Part shown: positions 37,014 through 49,565 of the stretch, piece by piece
Numbering within the stretch: the first letter of the stretch is position 1
Layout of the letters: every line of letters starts with the position of its first letter
Assembly: GCF_014839835.1 (NCBI RefSeq)
Contig: NC_071627.1
Coordinates: 18,284,001 to 18,348,000 of the forward strand
From: Dryobates pubescens
Lineage: Eukaryota; Chordata; Aves; Piciformes; Picidae
DNA length: 64,000 nt
Reading direction: 5' to 3'
Translations under genes and position numbers: made by a program
Notes under the pieces: model-generated
What the model saw: the letters and a program-made list of their open reading frames with translations, nothing else
Databases searched by the model: none
What the model was told of the DNA's origin: nothing

Positions 37014-40000
37014 TCACAGGTCCGTGGTGGTGAAAGTGGTGTTGATGTATGCTGTTTTGGTGGGTTCCTTCAGGTTCAGGGCAGCCACCAGCACCTCCTC
37101 ATCAGTGTCATCCATCAGCTGTGCTTTGCCCTTCTGCAAGAGGAGAGCATAGTCAGAGGGGATGGGGACAGAAATGGGGGATGGGACTCTTCCATCCTAC
37201 CCAGGACCTGGGGGCTGTCAAGGAGGTGGAGAGAAAGGGACTTAAGGGGTATAGGGCCACACTAGATGGGAGGGAATTCAGGGTGCAGTGGCAGGAATCC
37301 CTGCTGGGCTGTACACACTCACCTTGGCCTCGACATTATTGTCCCAAGCTGTGTTTACTGTGTTTTCATCCAGGGAATTCACGCTGTGGAGGTGGGGGAA
37401 ATAGGGTAGAAAAGAGCCCAGTCACTGTCAGAGTGGGGACATAAGGTGTCAGCCTCGTGGCCTTTGGAACCTGCCAGAAGAGCTCACCTGGCCACAGAGC
37501 TGGAGTCCTCGTGGAAACCCAGGTCGTGGGAGGGATCAAGTGAGAGGTTCAGCATGGGGTTGGCTCTGGGCAGGGAGAGGTGACAGGTGAGTGACCACCC
37601 TATGAGGCTGCAGGGCCAGCCTGGGGTGGCCACATTCCCCAGGCAGGAGGGATGTGACAGCAAGCCCTGCAGCCCTTGGCTGCAGGTATATCCCTGGATT
37701 CCCCTCCTGCACAGGGAGCCTCTCACTCACCCCTCTGCATTGTACTGGTTGGTCCCAGGGATCCCAGCTCCTTGCTGTGCCATGGCAGGGCTGAATGTCG
37801 TGGCCACCTTCAGAGCCTTCATTGCACTCAGCTTCCTCTTGTAGCTGCAAAGGCCAGGAACAGCATGGGTGAGAGGGGCAGGAGGGAGCTGGGTAGTGGG
37901 ACAGGGTGGGTAGGACCAAGATGGAGGGTAGGGATGAGTCTGGGGGTGCTGGTGAAGATGGGGGGTGGTTTTGGGAGGCAGGGTGGGGTGTGAGTATTGT
38001 GATACCTCCGGGTGGTGAGAACCAAAACCAGGGTCATGATAAGGATGAAGAGGAGCAGGAATGCTGCCAGCCCTGCGATGATGCCGATCAGCTCTGTCTC
38101 CCTGCTGGGCTTTGTTACTCGCCCCGGGCCCTAGCACAGAGCAGGGGTGAGGGCACAGCCGTGACCAGCACCCCTCCCCCCATTCCCTCAGCCCCACACA
38201 GGTCTCCTGCTCTCCGTGCCCTTTGCCCAGCCCCACTCACGATGATAGCCAGGCCCAAGTTCACCAGCTCAGCCAGGATCAGCGGGTCGGACAGGATGAG
38301 CCTGCCAAGGAAAGCAGAGGCATGAGGGGCTGGGCTGGTGTGGGTACATGGCAGTGCCCATGTGTGGCCCCTGCCCCAGCACGCACGTGCTCAGCTGGTT
38401 GACATCCAGGGCGGTGCCGTTGCTATAGACGAAGTAGGCCTCCATCACCGACTTGGGTTCCACCCTATGGGATCAAAGAGTGTGGTGCAGGGCACAGTGC
38501 ACTGCCCCAGGTGACCACTTCCTATGCTACTGCCACATCCCCTTCCCACTCACCCTGAGGCACGAGTGTTCTCTACAGTCTGGATGGCCACCACATAGAC
38601 CCCCGCCTTGGTGGCAGTGGTCAGGGCCCTGGGAATAGAAAGGATGAAAGGAGGCTGGGCCAGGCATCCAGCTGCTTCACTTGTGGCCGTGGGAAGTGAC
38701 TGGAGCCCCTGCAGCCCCTGACTCCATCTCCCCCGAGCCTGGCACCCCTTACCGTTTGATGTTTTCAGAGTTACTCTGGACTTCACTCACTGTTGTGACG
38801 AACTGGAGGCGAACACGGTAGCTCTGATCTACTGTGAAGATCTGCATGGAGAGAGCAGGGGTGAGCGGGACTGGGCAGAGTGCAGGGCGGCCCTGGACAG
38901 GGGTAACACTCACGTTCAGCACAGTCTGTGCTGTGTGCACTGGTGCTTCACCGTCCCGAGCCTCCACTGTCACCTGGTACTGCCCCTTCAGAGAGCTATC
39001 GAGGTTGCTGGCCACCCTGAAAGGATAGAGACATCAGTGATCCCATGGGACAGCCCTGAGGACACCACCATCCCCCGAGCTCCACCCTGCCACCATGGTC
39101 ACAGCAGGACCCTAGGATGGCTTTGTCCCCTTGCCAGTCTGTGCAGGCCTTGTCTGCCTATGTCTTGTGGCAGGCAGGAACAACCTCCCCATCGTGGCCC
39201 AGCCCCATGGCCTCACCGGATGCTCCCGACGTAGCTGTCCTCCTCAGGTAGCCTCACCACCTCGAAGAGGTTCTCGAAGGGCCGGCTGACCCCATTGTCA
39301 TCTATGAGCACCACGCTGACAATGGAGAAGGTGATGTTTCCCCTCATCCCTGAGTCAGCATCGGTGGCCTGCAAGGACAAAGCATGGCAGGAGCGTGGGT
39401 GGGAACAGCCACCGCCTGCCCGCAGTGGGGACAAGTGAGAGTGGCTCCACAGACTGACAGACATGTGTGTGCAGCTCCTCACCTTCACGGTAGCCACTTG
39501 CAGGCCCACAGGAGAGATTTCAGGAACAACCACTGCCAGGGACAGACATGGAGAGTGTGGCCATGCAGGTGTGCTGCCAGGCTTGCTGCAGACCCCATTC
39601 CTGCACAGCCCTGGGGCTCAGCAGAGTTCCAAACATCTTCCCACTGCCCTTAGCCCCACAGCCTTCACAGAAAACATCAAGTAACCCCAGCCTGGCCCTT
39701 GCACCTCTTAGCACTGCCCTGGCTGGGGGAATGTTCCCGTGACCTGAGAGCATGGCAGACCACATATGGGTGCAAAGAGGAGGCCACAGAATGCGCCAAC
39801 CACAGCCACTCACCAAAGGTCTCTGAGGTAGGCTGGAAGATTGGTGCATTGTCGTTCACATCAACGATGAGTATCCTCAGGGTTTCTGCAAACACCCCAA
39901 AAGCAGAGCTGTGGTCACCAACAGAGCAGCCCTGCAGCACCCTCCTCCTCCTAGGGATCTCATCATCTCAGCATTCTCAGGTCCCTGTACCAGGGACCAA

Positions 40001-43000
40001 AAATGCAGGGGGCACCCTCCCTCCACTGCCAAGCCATCAAGCTCCCTCCCTGCTCTCCACAGCTCCTCCTGGGAAGTGGGAGAGGCAGGTTCCAGCCGGT
40101 GGCAGTGGAAGGAGCAGCGAGTGGATGCTGTACCATTGCGACTGTAGGGGTTGCCCTTCTCGGTGTACAGGTCTTCAGCCCGCAGCGTGAGCACCACTGT
40201 GTCACACAGCTCGTAGTCAATCTCCAAGCTGTTCACCAGCACTGAGCCGTTGGGCGCTAGCACGAACCAGTCCCAGCACACCTCCTTGGCACTGTTTTCC
40301 CCCTTGAAGCAGGCAACTGTCAGCTCCTCAAAGACTAGCGAGTGGTTGGTGTCTGGGTCGGAGGCAAGCAGCGTGCAGACCACGCCCTGCTGCGTGCCGT
40401 TCTCGCTCACTCTCACGTCTCTCAGCGAGTCAGGCAGGATGGAGGGGGGTTCGTCGTTGATGTCTAGGATGTGGACGTTCACAGGGACCATGGCTTTGTC
40501 CCCCACACTGTCTGCAGCTGTGTTCTCTGCCAGCACCTCCAAGAAAAAGACCTTCTGCTGCAGAGTGTCATAGTCCAGGGATGTATCAGGGTCCACGGTC
40601 AGCTGCCCACGGTAGTGCCCTCGCGTTAGACGGAAGGAGCGGATCAAGAAGTTGCTGGAGCCATTGCCGCTCTTAAGCAGGAAGGAAATGCGGGAATTGA
40701 TCTCTGTCCGGTCAGCATCTGTGGCTTCCACCTCACCCACAATGGACCCTGCAGGTGGAGACAGATACTTAGTGGCCAGTGGGCACTGATTCCAGGACAC
40801 CTGCTGGTCTCATAACCTGTTCATGCAACTTATACCTGGAGAGTCTTCAAAGACTGAGAAATTATAGGACTGGTTAAGGAATATGGGTGCGTTGTCATTC
40901 ACGTCCTGCAAAAGACAAAGCCCATGACTGTGAGTGCTCCAGGAAACAGGGGCCCCACAGCAGGCTGGGGACAGGAGTGTGGACACCTCCCTGCCCACAG
41001 GCAGGGACCACAGAAGCCCTCTCCTTCCCTTCGTCAACTATTCCCTCTGCCCCGACAGAGAGACTGAGGACAAGTGTCCCTGCCGTGGCCAGAGATCCCA
41101 CATCCCCTCCCAGCCCATCCGTCACAGCTCCAAGTCCTGGCCTGCCCCAGTGTGTCGCCACTTTTGCCCAGGGCTCACCCCCACAGTGATAGTGACATTC
41201 ACGAAGGTGCTGAGTGGTGGTGTGCCATGGTCATATACTTCCACTGTCACCACCATCTGCCCCCTCTCATCTTCCAAGGCCTCACGGTCCAGCGGCTCCT
41301 TGTTGTGTATCTTGTGTGTGTCTGCATCGATGGTGAAGTTGTCACTGAATGGTCCTGGCAAGATCTTGTAGCCCAATTTGCTATTGGGGTTCCCAGGCTC
41401 ATCATTGTCAAAGGCCTGAAAAGGTCAGAGGTTGGAGTAGGGTTGTCTGGCATCTTGGGGGCAGTCCTCGCTCCTCTCTAACGGCCCCTCCTTGTCCCTT
41501 CCACCTCCATCACTACATACCTGGATCTGTATACTGACGTTTTGCCCCTCTTCCACTGAGATGAAGTAGGAGCCCATGACATAGGGGCTATTGTCATTGG
41601 CATCCAGCACAGTGATCTCCAGAACTGTGGTGCCCACCAGGTTGCCCCCATCCTTAGCCTGGAGGTTGGCATAGTAGATGGATTGAGTCTCCCGATCCAG
41701 CAAGTTCTCATTCTGCACCAGCACTGCCCCAGTCGTGGCATTCACCATGAAGACTTCACGGCTATGAAACATACAGAATTGTCACCAGGGCTCAGCCCTA
41801 GAGCCACCTTACCAGGATGATGTCCCAGTTGCCTCTGTCCATGTCCCTGCATACATGCTTTCTGGGAGCAGGTAATAGGTGATCTCGCCCAGGACACCAC
41901 TGTCTGGATCATAGGCCTAAAAGAGAGAAGGAAGTACCTGGTCAGTCTCCCTCAGTCCCCTGGCACTGGTTGCTGGCACTTGTCACTGGCAGTGAGCACT
42001 TCACAGATAATGGCCTGATGAGGCCTTATTTGATAGGGTCTCACACTTCATGTGCCCACTGTCACCATCTCCTTCCTATGTGCATGAGAGGCCAGTGCCG
42101 TCAATGCAAGCTCACTACCAGTGCCAGGTGTGCCCAGCACCCTTCTTGGGAGACATAAGCTGTGCCTGCTCCCTGCCCAGCACCTGACCGTGATGTTTGT
42201 CGAGATGATGGTGCCATTAGGGCTGTTCTCCATCACACTCAATTTGTAAATGCTCTGGGGGAACTCAGGGATGTGGTCGTTGCTGTCAATGATGTCGATG
42301 GTCACAGTGGCTGTGGAGCAGCAGTCTGTGGGGTTTCCTGTGTCGTTAGCAATGATCTGCAGGTCGGAGAAAGGGATAGCGTGTCACATGGGTCCCCAAA
42401 TATAAGAAAGAGAGCTGTCCACTACAGCCCAGCTCCTTTACACCAAACAAGCTGACACAGCAAAGCCACGTTCTGCTTTGTGTTTTGAACCTCATGGCAG
42501 AAGGGCTCTGTTTCCCCTGTGCTCCAGCATCTGCAGGGAGCAGGGACTGTCCCCATGGTGCAACAGCCCTACAGGTCCCACCTGTACCACCATGACGTGG
42601 CTTTTCTCGTAGTCCACAAGGGACGCATCCTGCACCAGGATCTGGACCTCCCCTGTGCCCAGGATCTCTGTGGGGGAGACTGTGAAGGCACTGGCATCTG
42701 GGTCCTGCAGGTACAGCTTGTAACTGCTGTTGATGCCCTGCCAGGGAAAGACAAATGGGAGTTAGGGGGTAGCAAAGACAGACACCTGCACCCTGGCCTA
42801 GTCCCCGGAACAGACTCCAACCTTGTCTGGGTCATGGGTGATGATGCTGAGGTTGGACACAGGCAGTCTGGGAGAGGAGTGTTCTATGATGTTGCCCCTG
42901 AAGCTGTTCTGGGCATCAGCGGAGAAGTTGCAGCTGAAGAGTGAGCAGCTGTAGAACTGGGGCTTGTTGTCATTGACATCGGTCACCACAGCTGTCACCA

Positions 43001-46000
43001 GCGTGCTGGCGTTGGCCACCTCACCGTAGATGTTCAGGTGTGCCTCACGTGCCTGGGCAAGAGGAGAGACCAGGCTGGAGAAGTCCAGGAAAAAGCAGAA
43101 GATGGGATTCCCATTGCTGCTTCCTACTCACTATGACTTCCAGCAGAATCTCCTCGCTTGGCAGCTGCTCACGGTCCAGGTGCCCACTCACAGTGATGGT
43201 GCCCGTCGTGGCATTGATAACAAAGGGGACACTGGCATCTAGGGCAAGGGCCAAAGCACAGCATAAATCAGCTTCAGCTACTGAGAAATACAGGCCTAGC
43301 CCTCTCTCTGCCAGCAGGGCAGACTGGTAGCATCCAGGAGTCCAGAAACATTCCCTGTGTTGCCTCTTGCTGCCTGATCACTCCCCCTGCCCATTCTGCC
43401 CTGCTCCATCACTCACTGGTTATGCTGTAGAAGATTTCATCGTTCACCCCTGTGTCTCTATCCACGGCAGTGACAGTCAGCACAGTGGTGCCCTGTGGGG
43501 AGATGGCCATCAGGGAAGGATCTATGACTTCTCCAGCCACCCCCATGTGCCATGGGGTGTTGTGCATCCCAGGGAGGACCAGGGGTAGCAACATGCCACT
43601 GGCACAGACGGGCTCCTTACCAGGGCACAGTTCTCAGGCACGGAGCCAGAGTAGGGCTCGTTGAGGAACCGTGGGTCCAGGTTAGGCATGTCACGGATGG
43701 TCAGCGACAAGAAGGTTGAGCTCTTCTGGAATGTCATTACATTGTGCAGCAACCCACCTCCATCCTGGGGAGCAGAGCACATGTTAGTGCCATGGCCTCC
43801 TTACCTGGCAGCCCTGCACCCCCGTTCTGGCTAGTCCCCACCGTGGCAAGGATCTTGAGCTGGTAGAAGGTGTTCTTGGTGTAGTCCAGCGAGCCATTGA
43901 GTACCACACTCCCATTGAGCAGGATGTAGAAGAGCCAGAGATTCTTTGTGCTGTCTGGGATTACCTGAATAGGGGACATCACTCTGTCAACACAGCAGAA
44001 AGCAGAGGTGCCCCAGCAGAGATGGGTGGCTCAAGTCCCATCCTTCTGCCAGGCTTGGCTCAAGGGCTGTGAGGCCCTCTGACCACCTGGCTTGTCCCCA
44101 GCTTGCAGCTTTTCATCACTTTGCCCCCATTGTCCAGCTGGTGCAGAGTCAGCCTTCCTGTCCCAACACACATCCCTGACCCCCCAGAGCCATGGGGCTG
44201 CTCCTGGCCAGCTCCCTCAGCACCTTCTGCCCCATGGTGGTGGCTCAGGGGTGGGGTTTTGGTATGGCATGCCTCAGTCTACAGCACCCTGTGCTTACCT
44301 CCTCAATGCTGTAGCTGACTTTGGAGGCATTCCCAGTGTCACTGTCATTGGCAAACACAGTGTAGATGATGCTGCCTATCGTCGTGTTCTGGGCAAAGAG
44401 AGGAGTGGTGGAGGTATCTTTCAGGAGAGCAGGGGAATGGTTTCGGGTCTGGCCCCAGCCAGCCCTGCTCTGGGGTGCTCTGGCACTGTCAGCCACACAG
44501 GAATGAGTTGCTGCCCTTACTCACGCTGGGCAGAGGATGGTTCCCCCATGCCACCCGCTCTGGGACTCAGCAGGATCAGGGGGCTGCACCCTCATCCTGG
44601 GCCTGCCAGGGATGGGTTAGACTCAGCCCACACCCCATCTGCACCCTGATTTGGCCTCACCCTGGCCTGGGAACTCCCTGATCAGAAACTCATCACAAGG
44701 GCAGAGTCCCAGCCATCAGCCAGTGCTTCACCGGGCACTGAGGTGCTCGCCAGGAACCAGTACAGGGCACTCCCAGGTCAGCCATGCTGGCTGCACCATT
44801 GCCTCACACCCAGGCACACTGTTGCCACACACCCAGCTGTGGGGTCACTTGGTTCCTGGCACACTGTCCCGCTGCTGGCACACCCATGCCACAGGAGCCA
44901 CACAGTGCCTCTGCCTGCCTGCAGGGGCTGGGGAGTCCCAGGGAGGTACCTCATCGATGGTCTTTTCGTATGGCAGGTTCTGGAAGACTGGGGCGTTGTC
45001 GTTGCGATCGTCCACAATGATTGTGACTCTCGTCGAGACCTATTGGGTGCCAGGGAGGCTGAGACGGCTATGGGGGATCGTGCCCAGCAGAGCTGCATGC
45101 AGTTCCAGCCCTGCCCCTACCCTGCCTCTGCAGCCAGCACCACCCACCACTCTGTCCCCACCGAGCCTTGTCTGTGGCTCCACAGAGACCCTGCTCCCCA
45201 CGCCATCCCCCACACCGTGCCCTGGCACTCACTGGGTCGTTTTGTCCATCGTACACCTCAGCAGTGATGGTGAGCTTGGCCTGCAACTGCAGGAACACAA
45301 AGCAGGTCTTGATTAGGGCCAGGCAGAGTTAGACCCTTGAATGTAAGTGCCCTAATGCCCTCCCACCCATCGCCTCTGGGTGGGATGCTCCTCCCAGACA
45401 GGACCGGCTCCCCCTGTGAGCCAGGCTTTGGGGCCAGGGAGTGACCCACAGTATGCAGGTACTGTGCACAGCTCTCAAACAGGACTCAGGGCTCTGCCCT
45501 CTGTCCCTGTCACCCCAGACCCCCAGGTCAGGCAAGAACATCTGCCCCAGACTCTGCCCTCACCTCACGGTCCAGGGAGTTCCTCAGGGTCACGTTGCCT
45601 GTCGTAGGATCAGCAAAGAAGTAGAAGGCATCTGGCCCATAGATGCTGTAGGTGAGTGGGTCCTTGTCTATGTCAAAAGCCACCAGCTGGAAAGCTAGCT
45701 GACCTGGGGACACAGGTAGAGTCAGCCCCTGCCCAGGGCACCACCCTGGATGCTCCTCCTGCACCTCAGTGTTTCTCCAAGTCTGCCCTACTCACCCAGC
45801 TGTAGGTCCTCAGGCACAGTGAAGAAGGTCTTGTTGAAGAAGGGGGCTGTGTTGCCTGAAACTACAAGGAAGAGGTAGCCTGAGCACCACCTCTGTGCTG
45901 GGCTTTGCTTGTGCCCTGCTGCACCCCCACACCAGTCAGCACCTACCCAGCTTCAGTCCCACCACCCGGCTGTGGTCTGGGTCTCTGGGGGAGGCAGGGG

Positions 46001-46307
46001 AACTCCCCACCCATGACATTACTCATGCTTATCCCACACCTCCCACCTCCAGACCACCAGATGCAGCACCCATGCTAGATGCTATCCCCTCTGCCTAGCC
46101 CTGGGGCAGTGAGGTTACTCTTGGGTCTTCAAAGTGCCAACAAAATGGGCAGCGTTTTGGGGGTCCCACCTGCCCTCAGGGAATTTGGAATGCATGTTGG
46201 AGCTGGAAGCACCTCCAACACCTCCTGCCCACCTGTGCCAGCCACTGAGCAAAGTCCTCACCTGCTGTCAGAAGGAAGGGGACCAGTGCCAGCCAGTTCC
46301 ATGACAT
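37014..46307 (-). CDS. CDHR2: Cadherin-related family member 2 (protocadherin-24)
   Basis: About 31 minus-strand coding exons from MSWNWLALVPFLLTA (signal peptide, 46262-46307) to TTDL and stop. Further exons include 45796-45861, 45564-45703, about 44949-45040, 43620-43765, 42818-43053, 42190-42358, 41522-41763, 41179-41415, about 40128-40749 (the largest), 39216-39369, 38007-38131 and 37014-37133. My exon sum gives roughly 1320 residues, against about 1310 in human. Several cadherin repeats show LDRE/LDYE, DxNDNAP and DxD calcium motifs (DRNDNAPVF, DVNDNKPQF, DANDNSPY, DVNDNAPIF). They are followed by a membrane-proximal region, one membrane segment (IIAGLAAFLLLFILIMTLV) and a cytoplasmic tail with YKRKLSAMKA and ANPMLNL. 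CDHR2 pairs with CDHR5 to link microvilli tips in intestinal and kidney brush borders. The class I PDZ ligand TTDL is what harmonin (USH1C) is known to bind. Confidence 0.95.
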
Positions 46308-46775
46308 TCTGTCAGCAAGCCTGTGGGCACACACCAGAAAACATGCCTGGGGCTGAGAGGTACCTGCTCCAATCCCTCCTTTCGAACAGTCCCTGTGGCA
46401 GGAGGGGCTCTGGTGGGGACAGTCCCCTCTGCTCAGCTGGGCTAGTGAGCGAGTACCAGGCTCCATCTCGCACTCCCAGGCACAGACTCCTTGGGGATGT
46501 GTCATGGAGGAACAGAGTTGATCTCCAGCACTTGGGGTGCTCGAGGAGCCCAGGAACCTCTCCAAAGCAGGGTTGGAGGCTCTGTTGCTCAGGCTCAATA
46601 GGGCCATGCCAAGCAGTGCTTGGAGCTCGAGGGGACTCTGTGACACCACCGTGATGTCCCACTCCTCCTCCCACAGCCTGTGGGCAGCCCCACAACCGAC
46701 AGACACCGCCACCTCCCCTCCCATGGTGGACCACAGCACCCATGAGGGCTGGGAGCGGGGCCCAACATCCCTTAC

Positions 46776-46860
46776 CTGCAGCCGCGTCGCTGGGGATGCT
46801 GCCGGGCAGGCTGCTGTGCATTCACACCCTGACACGCCACAGACCTTTGCCTCCTGAAGT
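46776..46860 (-). other. CDHR2: Probable CDHR2 5' UTR exon
   Basis: On the minus strand, GACGCGGCTGCAG followed by a GTAAGG donor ends a short GC-rich segment 470 bp before the signal-peptide exon. No ATG in a useful frame, so it is read as a non-coding leader. The upstream limit is a guess. Confidence 0.45.
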
Positions 46861-46870
46861 AAACATGTTC

Positions 46871-46883
46871 ATGAATTATTAAC
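46871..46883 (-). promoter_or_regulatory. CDHR2: HNF1-type site upstream of CDHR2
   Basis: On the minus strand this reads GTTAATAATTCAT, matching the HNF1 consensus GTTAATNATTAAC at 11 of 13 positions, with an intact GTTAAT half-site. It lies just before the probable first exon of CDHR2. HNF1 factors are known drivers of intestinal and renal brush-border genes, so site and gene agree. The motif is seen; binding is inferred. Confidence 0.5.
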
Positions 46884-47799
46884 TGCAATTAGGGGGTGAC
46901 AGATTCCTCTCTCATCTTCCTTATTACTTGTGCTCATTCTCCAGCCTCCACCCATCCCAGCCCCATGATTGCTCCCTCGCCCCAGACCCCAGGTCCTCAT
47001 GTTGGGTACTGTTCCCCAGGATTCAGCCATCCCAGCCTGCACCCCTGGGGCTGGGACTGTGAGGAGGGATGCAGAGCTTGCAGGGACACAGAGGCATTCC
47101 AAACCACCCCAGATGACTGGAGAGGGGCTGGGGAAATGCCCTGCATCCCCTGGGCTGGGGACACCGGGGTCCCACCAGGACAGGGAACGAACACCAACCC
47201 AGTGCTGTGGCTACCAAGGCAAGTGTCTGAGACCCTCTGTACTTCCCTGCTTCCAGGCCCCCACTCTGGGGGCCCAGCTTCCCTGACCTACTTCAGATCC
47301 ACTGAGGACAAGGGTGGATTGTGCAGCTCCACTCAGGCAGAAGAGGGCTGGGAGGTGGCATGGTGGGGCATGGCCAGCTCTGGGCCTGCGAGACCCCCAT
47401 TTTTGTGCCCCTGAGCCTTACGCCCTGGGAAACCCACGGGATCTGGATACCTGGGAAGGTCTGGGGTCCTCCAGACACCCAGCCTCCTCTGAGGTTCCCA
47501 TCTCACCCCACACCTGGCTCAGGAAGGCCCAGAGAAAGGGTCTGGGAAACACCTCCAGGATTGTTCCGGGATCCTTCCAACGCATACGAGGGGTTCCTCA
47601 GAACATCCTGGCAGACATCCTATGGGCTGGAGGTACCCCTGGAGACCCCTAGGACTGGCCCAGGATGAGCCGTCTGAACCCTGTGGGGCTAATGCTCTGG
47701 ACAGTGCTCTGCGAACTACGCCTGGCTGATCCCAGATGCCGCCAGACGTCCCAAGAGCTGTGTCGGGACACCTCGGGCGTACCCCCGGGCGGGTGTTGA

Positions 47800-48790
47800 G
47801 ATGCGCTGCCACTCAGAGCATTGCGGCCGCAGCGGCGCCGCTCTTGGGCGCAGTACGGCGGGAGGGGGTGTGCGGACGCGCCCATCGGCGCAGGGAAGTG
47901 GGGGACGACGCTGCGCGGCCGGTTCCATCAGGGCGGGGGTGCCATGAGGCGGGGCTGAGGCCGGGCCGAGGCCGGAGCGGGAGCGGCACCGGGACGGACA
48001 CCGAGCCCGGCGGCCCCGGCCGCCGCGCCATGCGAGCGGGCTGAGTGGCGGGCAGGGCTGGGGCAGGCACCGAGCGGTCCGCGAGCGCCGGGGGAGCGCC
48101 TCTGGTAGGTATGGGGCGCGGCGGTGGCGGCCGCGGGCCCGGGTCGGTGCACCAGTAAAAGGCGGCGGGCAGGGCCAAGGGCTTGGGAAAGGAGGTAGGA
48201 AAAGCCGGTGCGGCGGGGTATGGAGGTCGGCTCCGGTGCACCAGGGAGGGCGGCAGGCAGGGCCCGATGCGAGGAGAGCGGATGCAGAGGCCAGCGACGC
48301 CCGGTGCGACAGGCGAAGGAGTGAGCGGGGCCCGGTGCGCGGCGGGGGGCGGCCGGGCCGGGCGCGGTGGCTTGGAAAGGGCTGATGGTCGGGCCGGGAG
48401 AGGACCTGGCGCAGGGTTAAGTGCGCTACGGAGTAACTGCACGGGGCACGGGAGCCCAGGAGAGGTGCCCGGAAAGGGCAGCAGGGCCCGGTGCACCGGT
48501 AGCTACCCGCCGGTGGGAGAAGCCCCCGGCTCTTGGTGAGCCCCTCGGGAAGAGGGGAGGGGCTTCCAGGAGCACCAGGGAGAGTGGCGGAGCCGGAGGC
48601 CTACCGCTCCTCGGGCTTTCGCCGGCAGAGCTGGGCCTGCCCTGGCCGTAGCCCCTTCCGGCGGGGCTCCCGCGTCCCCGGCCGGGCGTGAGGCGGTGGC
48701 TCTTGCCGCGGCTAGTTCCGCGTCCCAGGCTTGCTGGACGCTCCGGGGTGCTCCGTCCGGCGGTGTCCCTACGCCCTGCTGCCTGCCCCG
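47800..48790. promoter_or_regulatory. Orphan CpG island
   Basis: Roughly 1 kb of dense CG sequence with GCCGC and GGGCCGGG runs, about 1 kb upstream of the CDHR2 first exon and 9 kb upstream of the main RNF44 island. A possible plus-strand donor, CTCTGGTAGGTATGG, lies near 48102. It may be an alternative RNF44 first exon or the start of an unannotated transcript. The open frames here are compositional. Confidence 0.5.
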
Positions 48791-49454
48791 GGCTCAGTGA
48801 ACAGGGCCGAGGTCAGGGGTTGTAGGAGGGTGTGGGAGGCGAAGCGACGAAACTCTTCTATGAAGTTGTAAAAATAGGGAAGCAGTGGGAAACAACAAAG
48901 CCCCAGCTGACAGGGCAGGGCGGTGGCACCAGTGAGACAGGCCGTGCCACCGACCTGTGGTGAGTGTGTGGGCTGCAGAGGATGTGCGAGAGCAGGTTTG
49001 GGGCAGCTGGGATGTGGTCCAGGGCTGGCTCTCCTAGGCAGGAGCTAAGCCCCGCGGGCAGCCAGTGGCCTGGCAGGTGCTGCCCCTCTGTGTGGGGATA
49101 GCCACTGACCCCATGAGTGTCGATGGCATCTCGGCCACAAGCTCTGCACTGGCCCCGTGCTCCAGCACAGCTGGCCGTGTGTGTCTGCAGCTCCAGAGCT
49201 TGTCTCCGTGCTCACCAACTCTTTCTCCTACGTCACCACCTCACTTAGTCCCTCTGCCACCTGCACTCCTTTCTATTCTGCTGTTGGCTCCAACTTGCCG
49301 GGACGCTCGGGCCCCCTGTGCGCAGCGGAGCGGCCCTGCCATGGGGGGAAGCGCGGGGCAGAGCTCGGGCGGCCCGGCCGGTCCCTGAGGCCGGGAGCCC
49401 TGGGAGGAGGAGCAGGCGCCAGGCTCACCGGCTGTCGGAGGGGAGCAGGCTGCG

Positions 49455-49565
49455 TCTGATGTCACTGCGGTGCATGGTGGGTAATTATGCACGTTGCAAT
49501 GAAAATAATAAGGCCGGCTCCATAGCGGCGTCTAAAAATACTGCTAATGCAGAGTGCCTGCCGGG
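49455..49565. promoter_or_regulatory. Enhancer-like AT-containing element
   Basis: TGATGTCACTGC (near-CRE/AP-1), GGTGGGTAATTATGC (homeodomain core), TTGCAATG (C/EBP-like) and CTAAAAATACTGC (MEF2-like) occur within 100 bp at the edge of a GC-rich block. A candidate regulatory element, judged by motif density only. Confidence 0.3.

Noticed and set aside
46176-46835. 219-codon minus-strand frame overlapping the CDHR2 start
   Set aside because: It only shares sequence with the leader region; the true start is MSWNWLALV at 46307 in a different frame with a proper donor.
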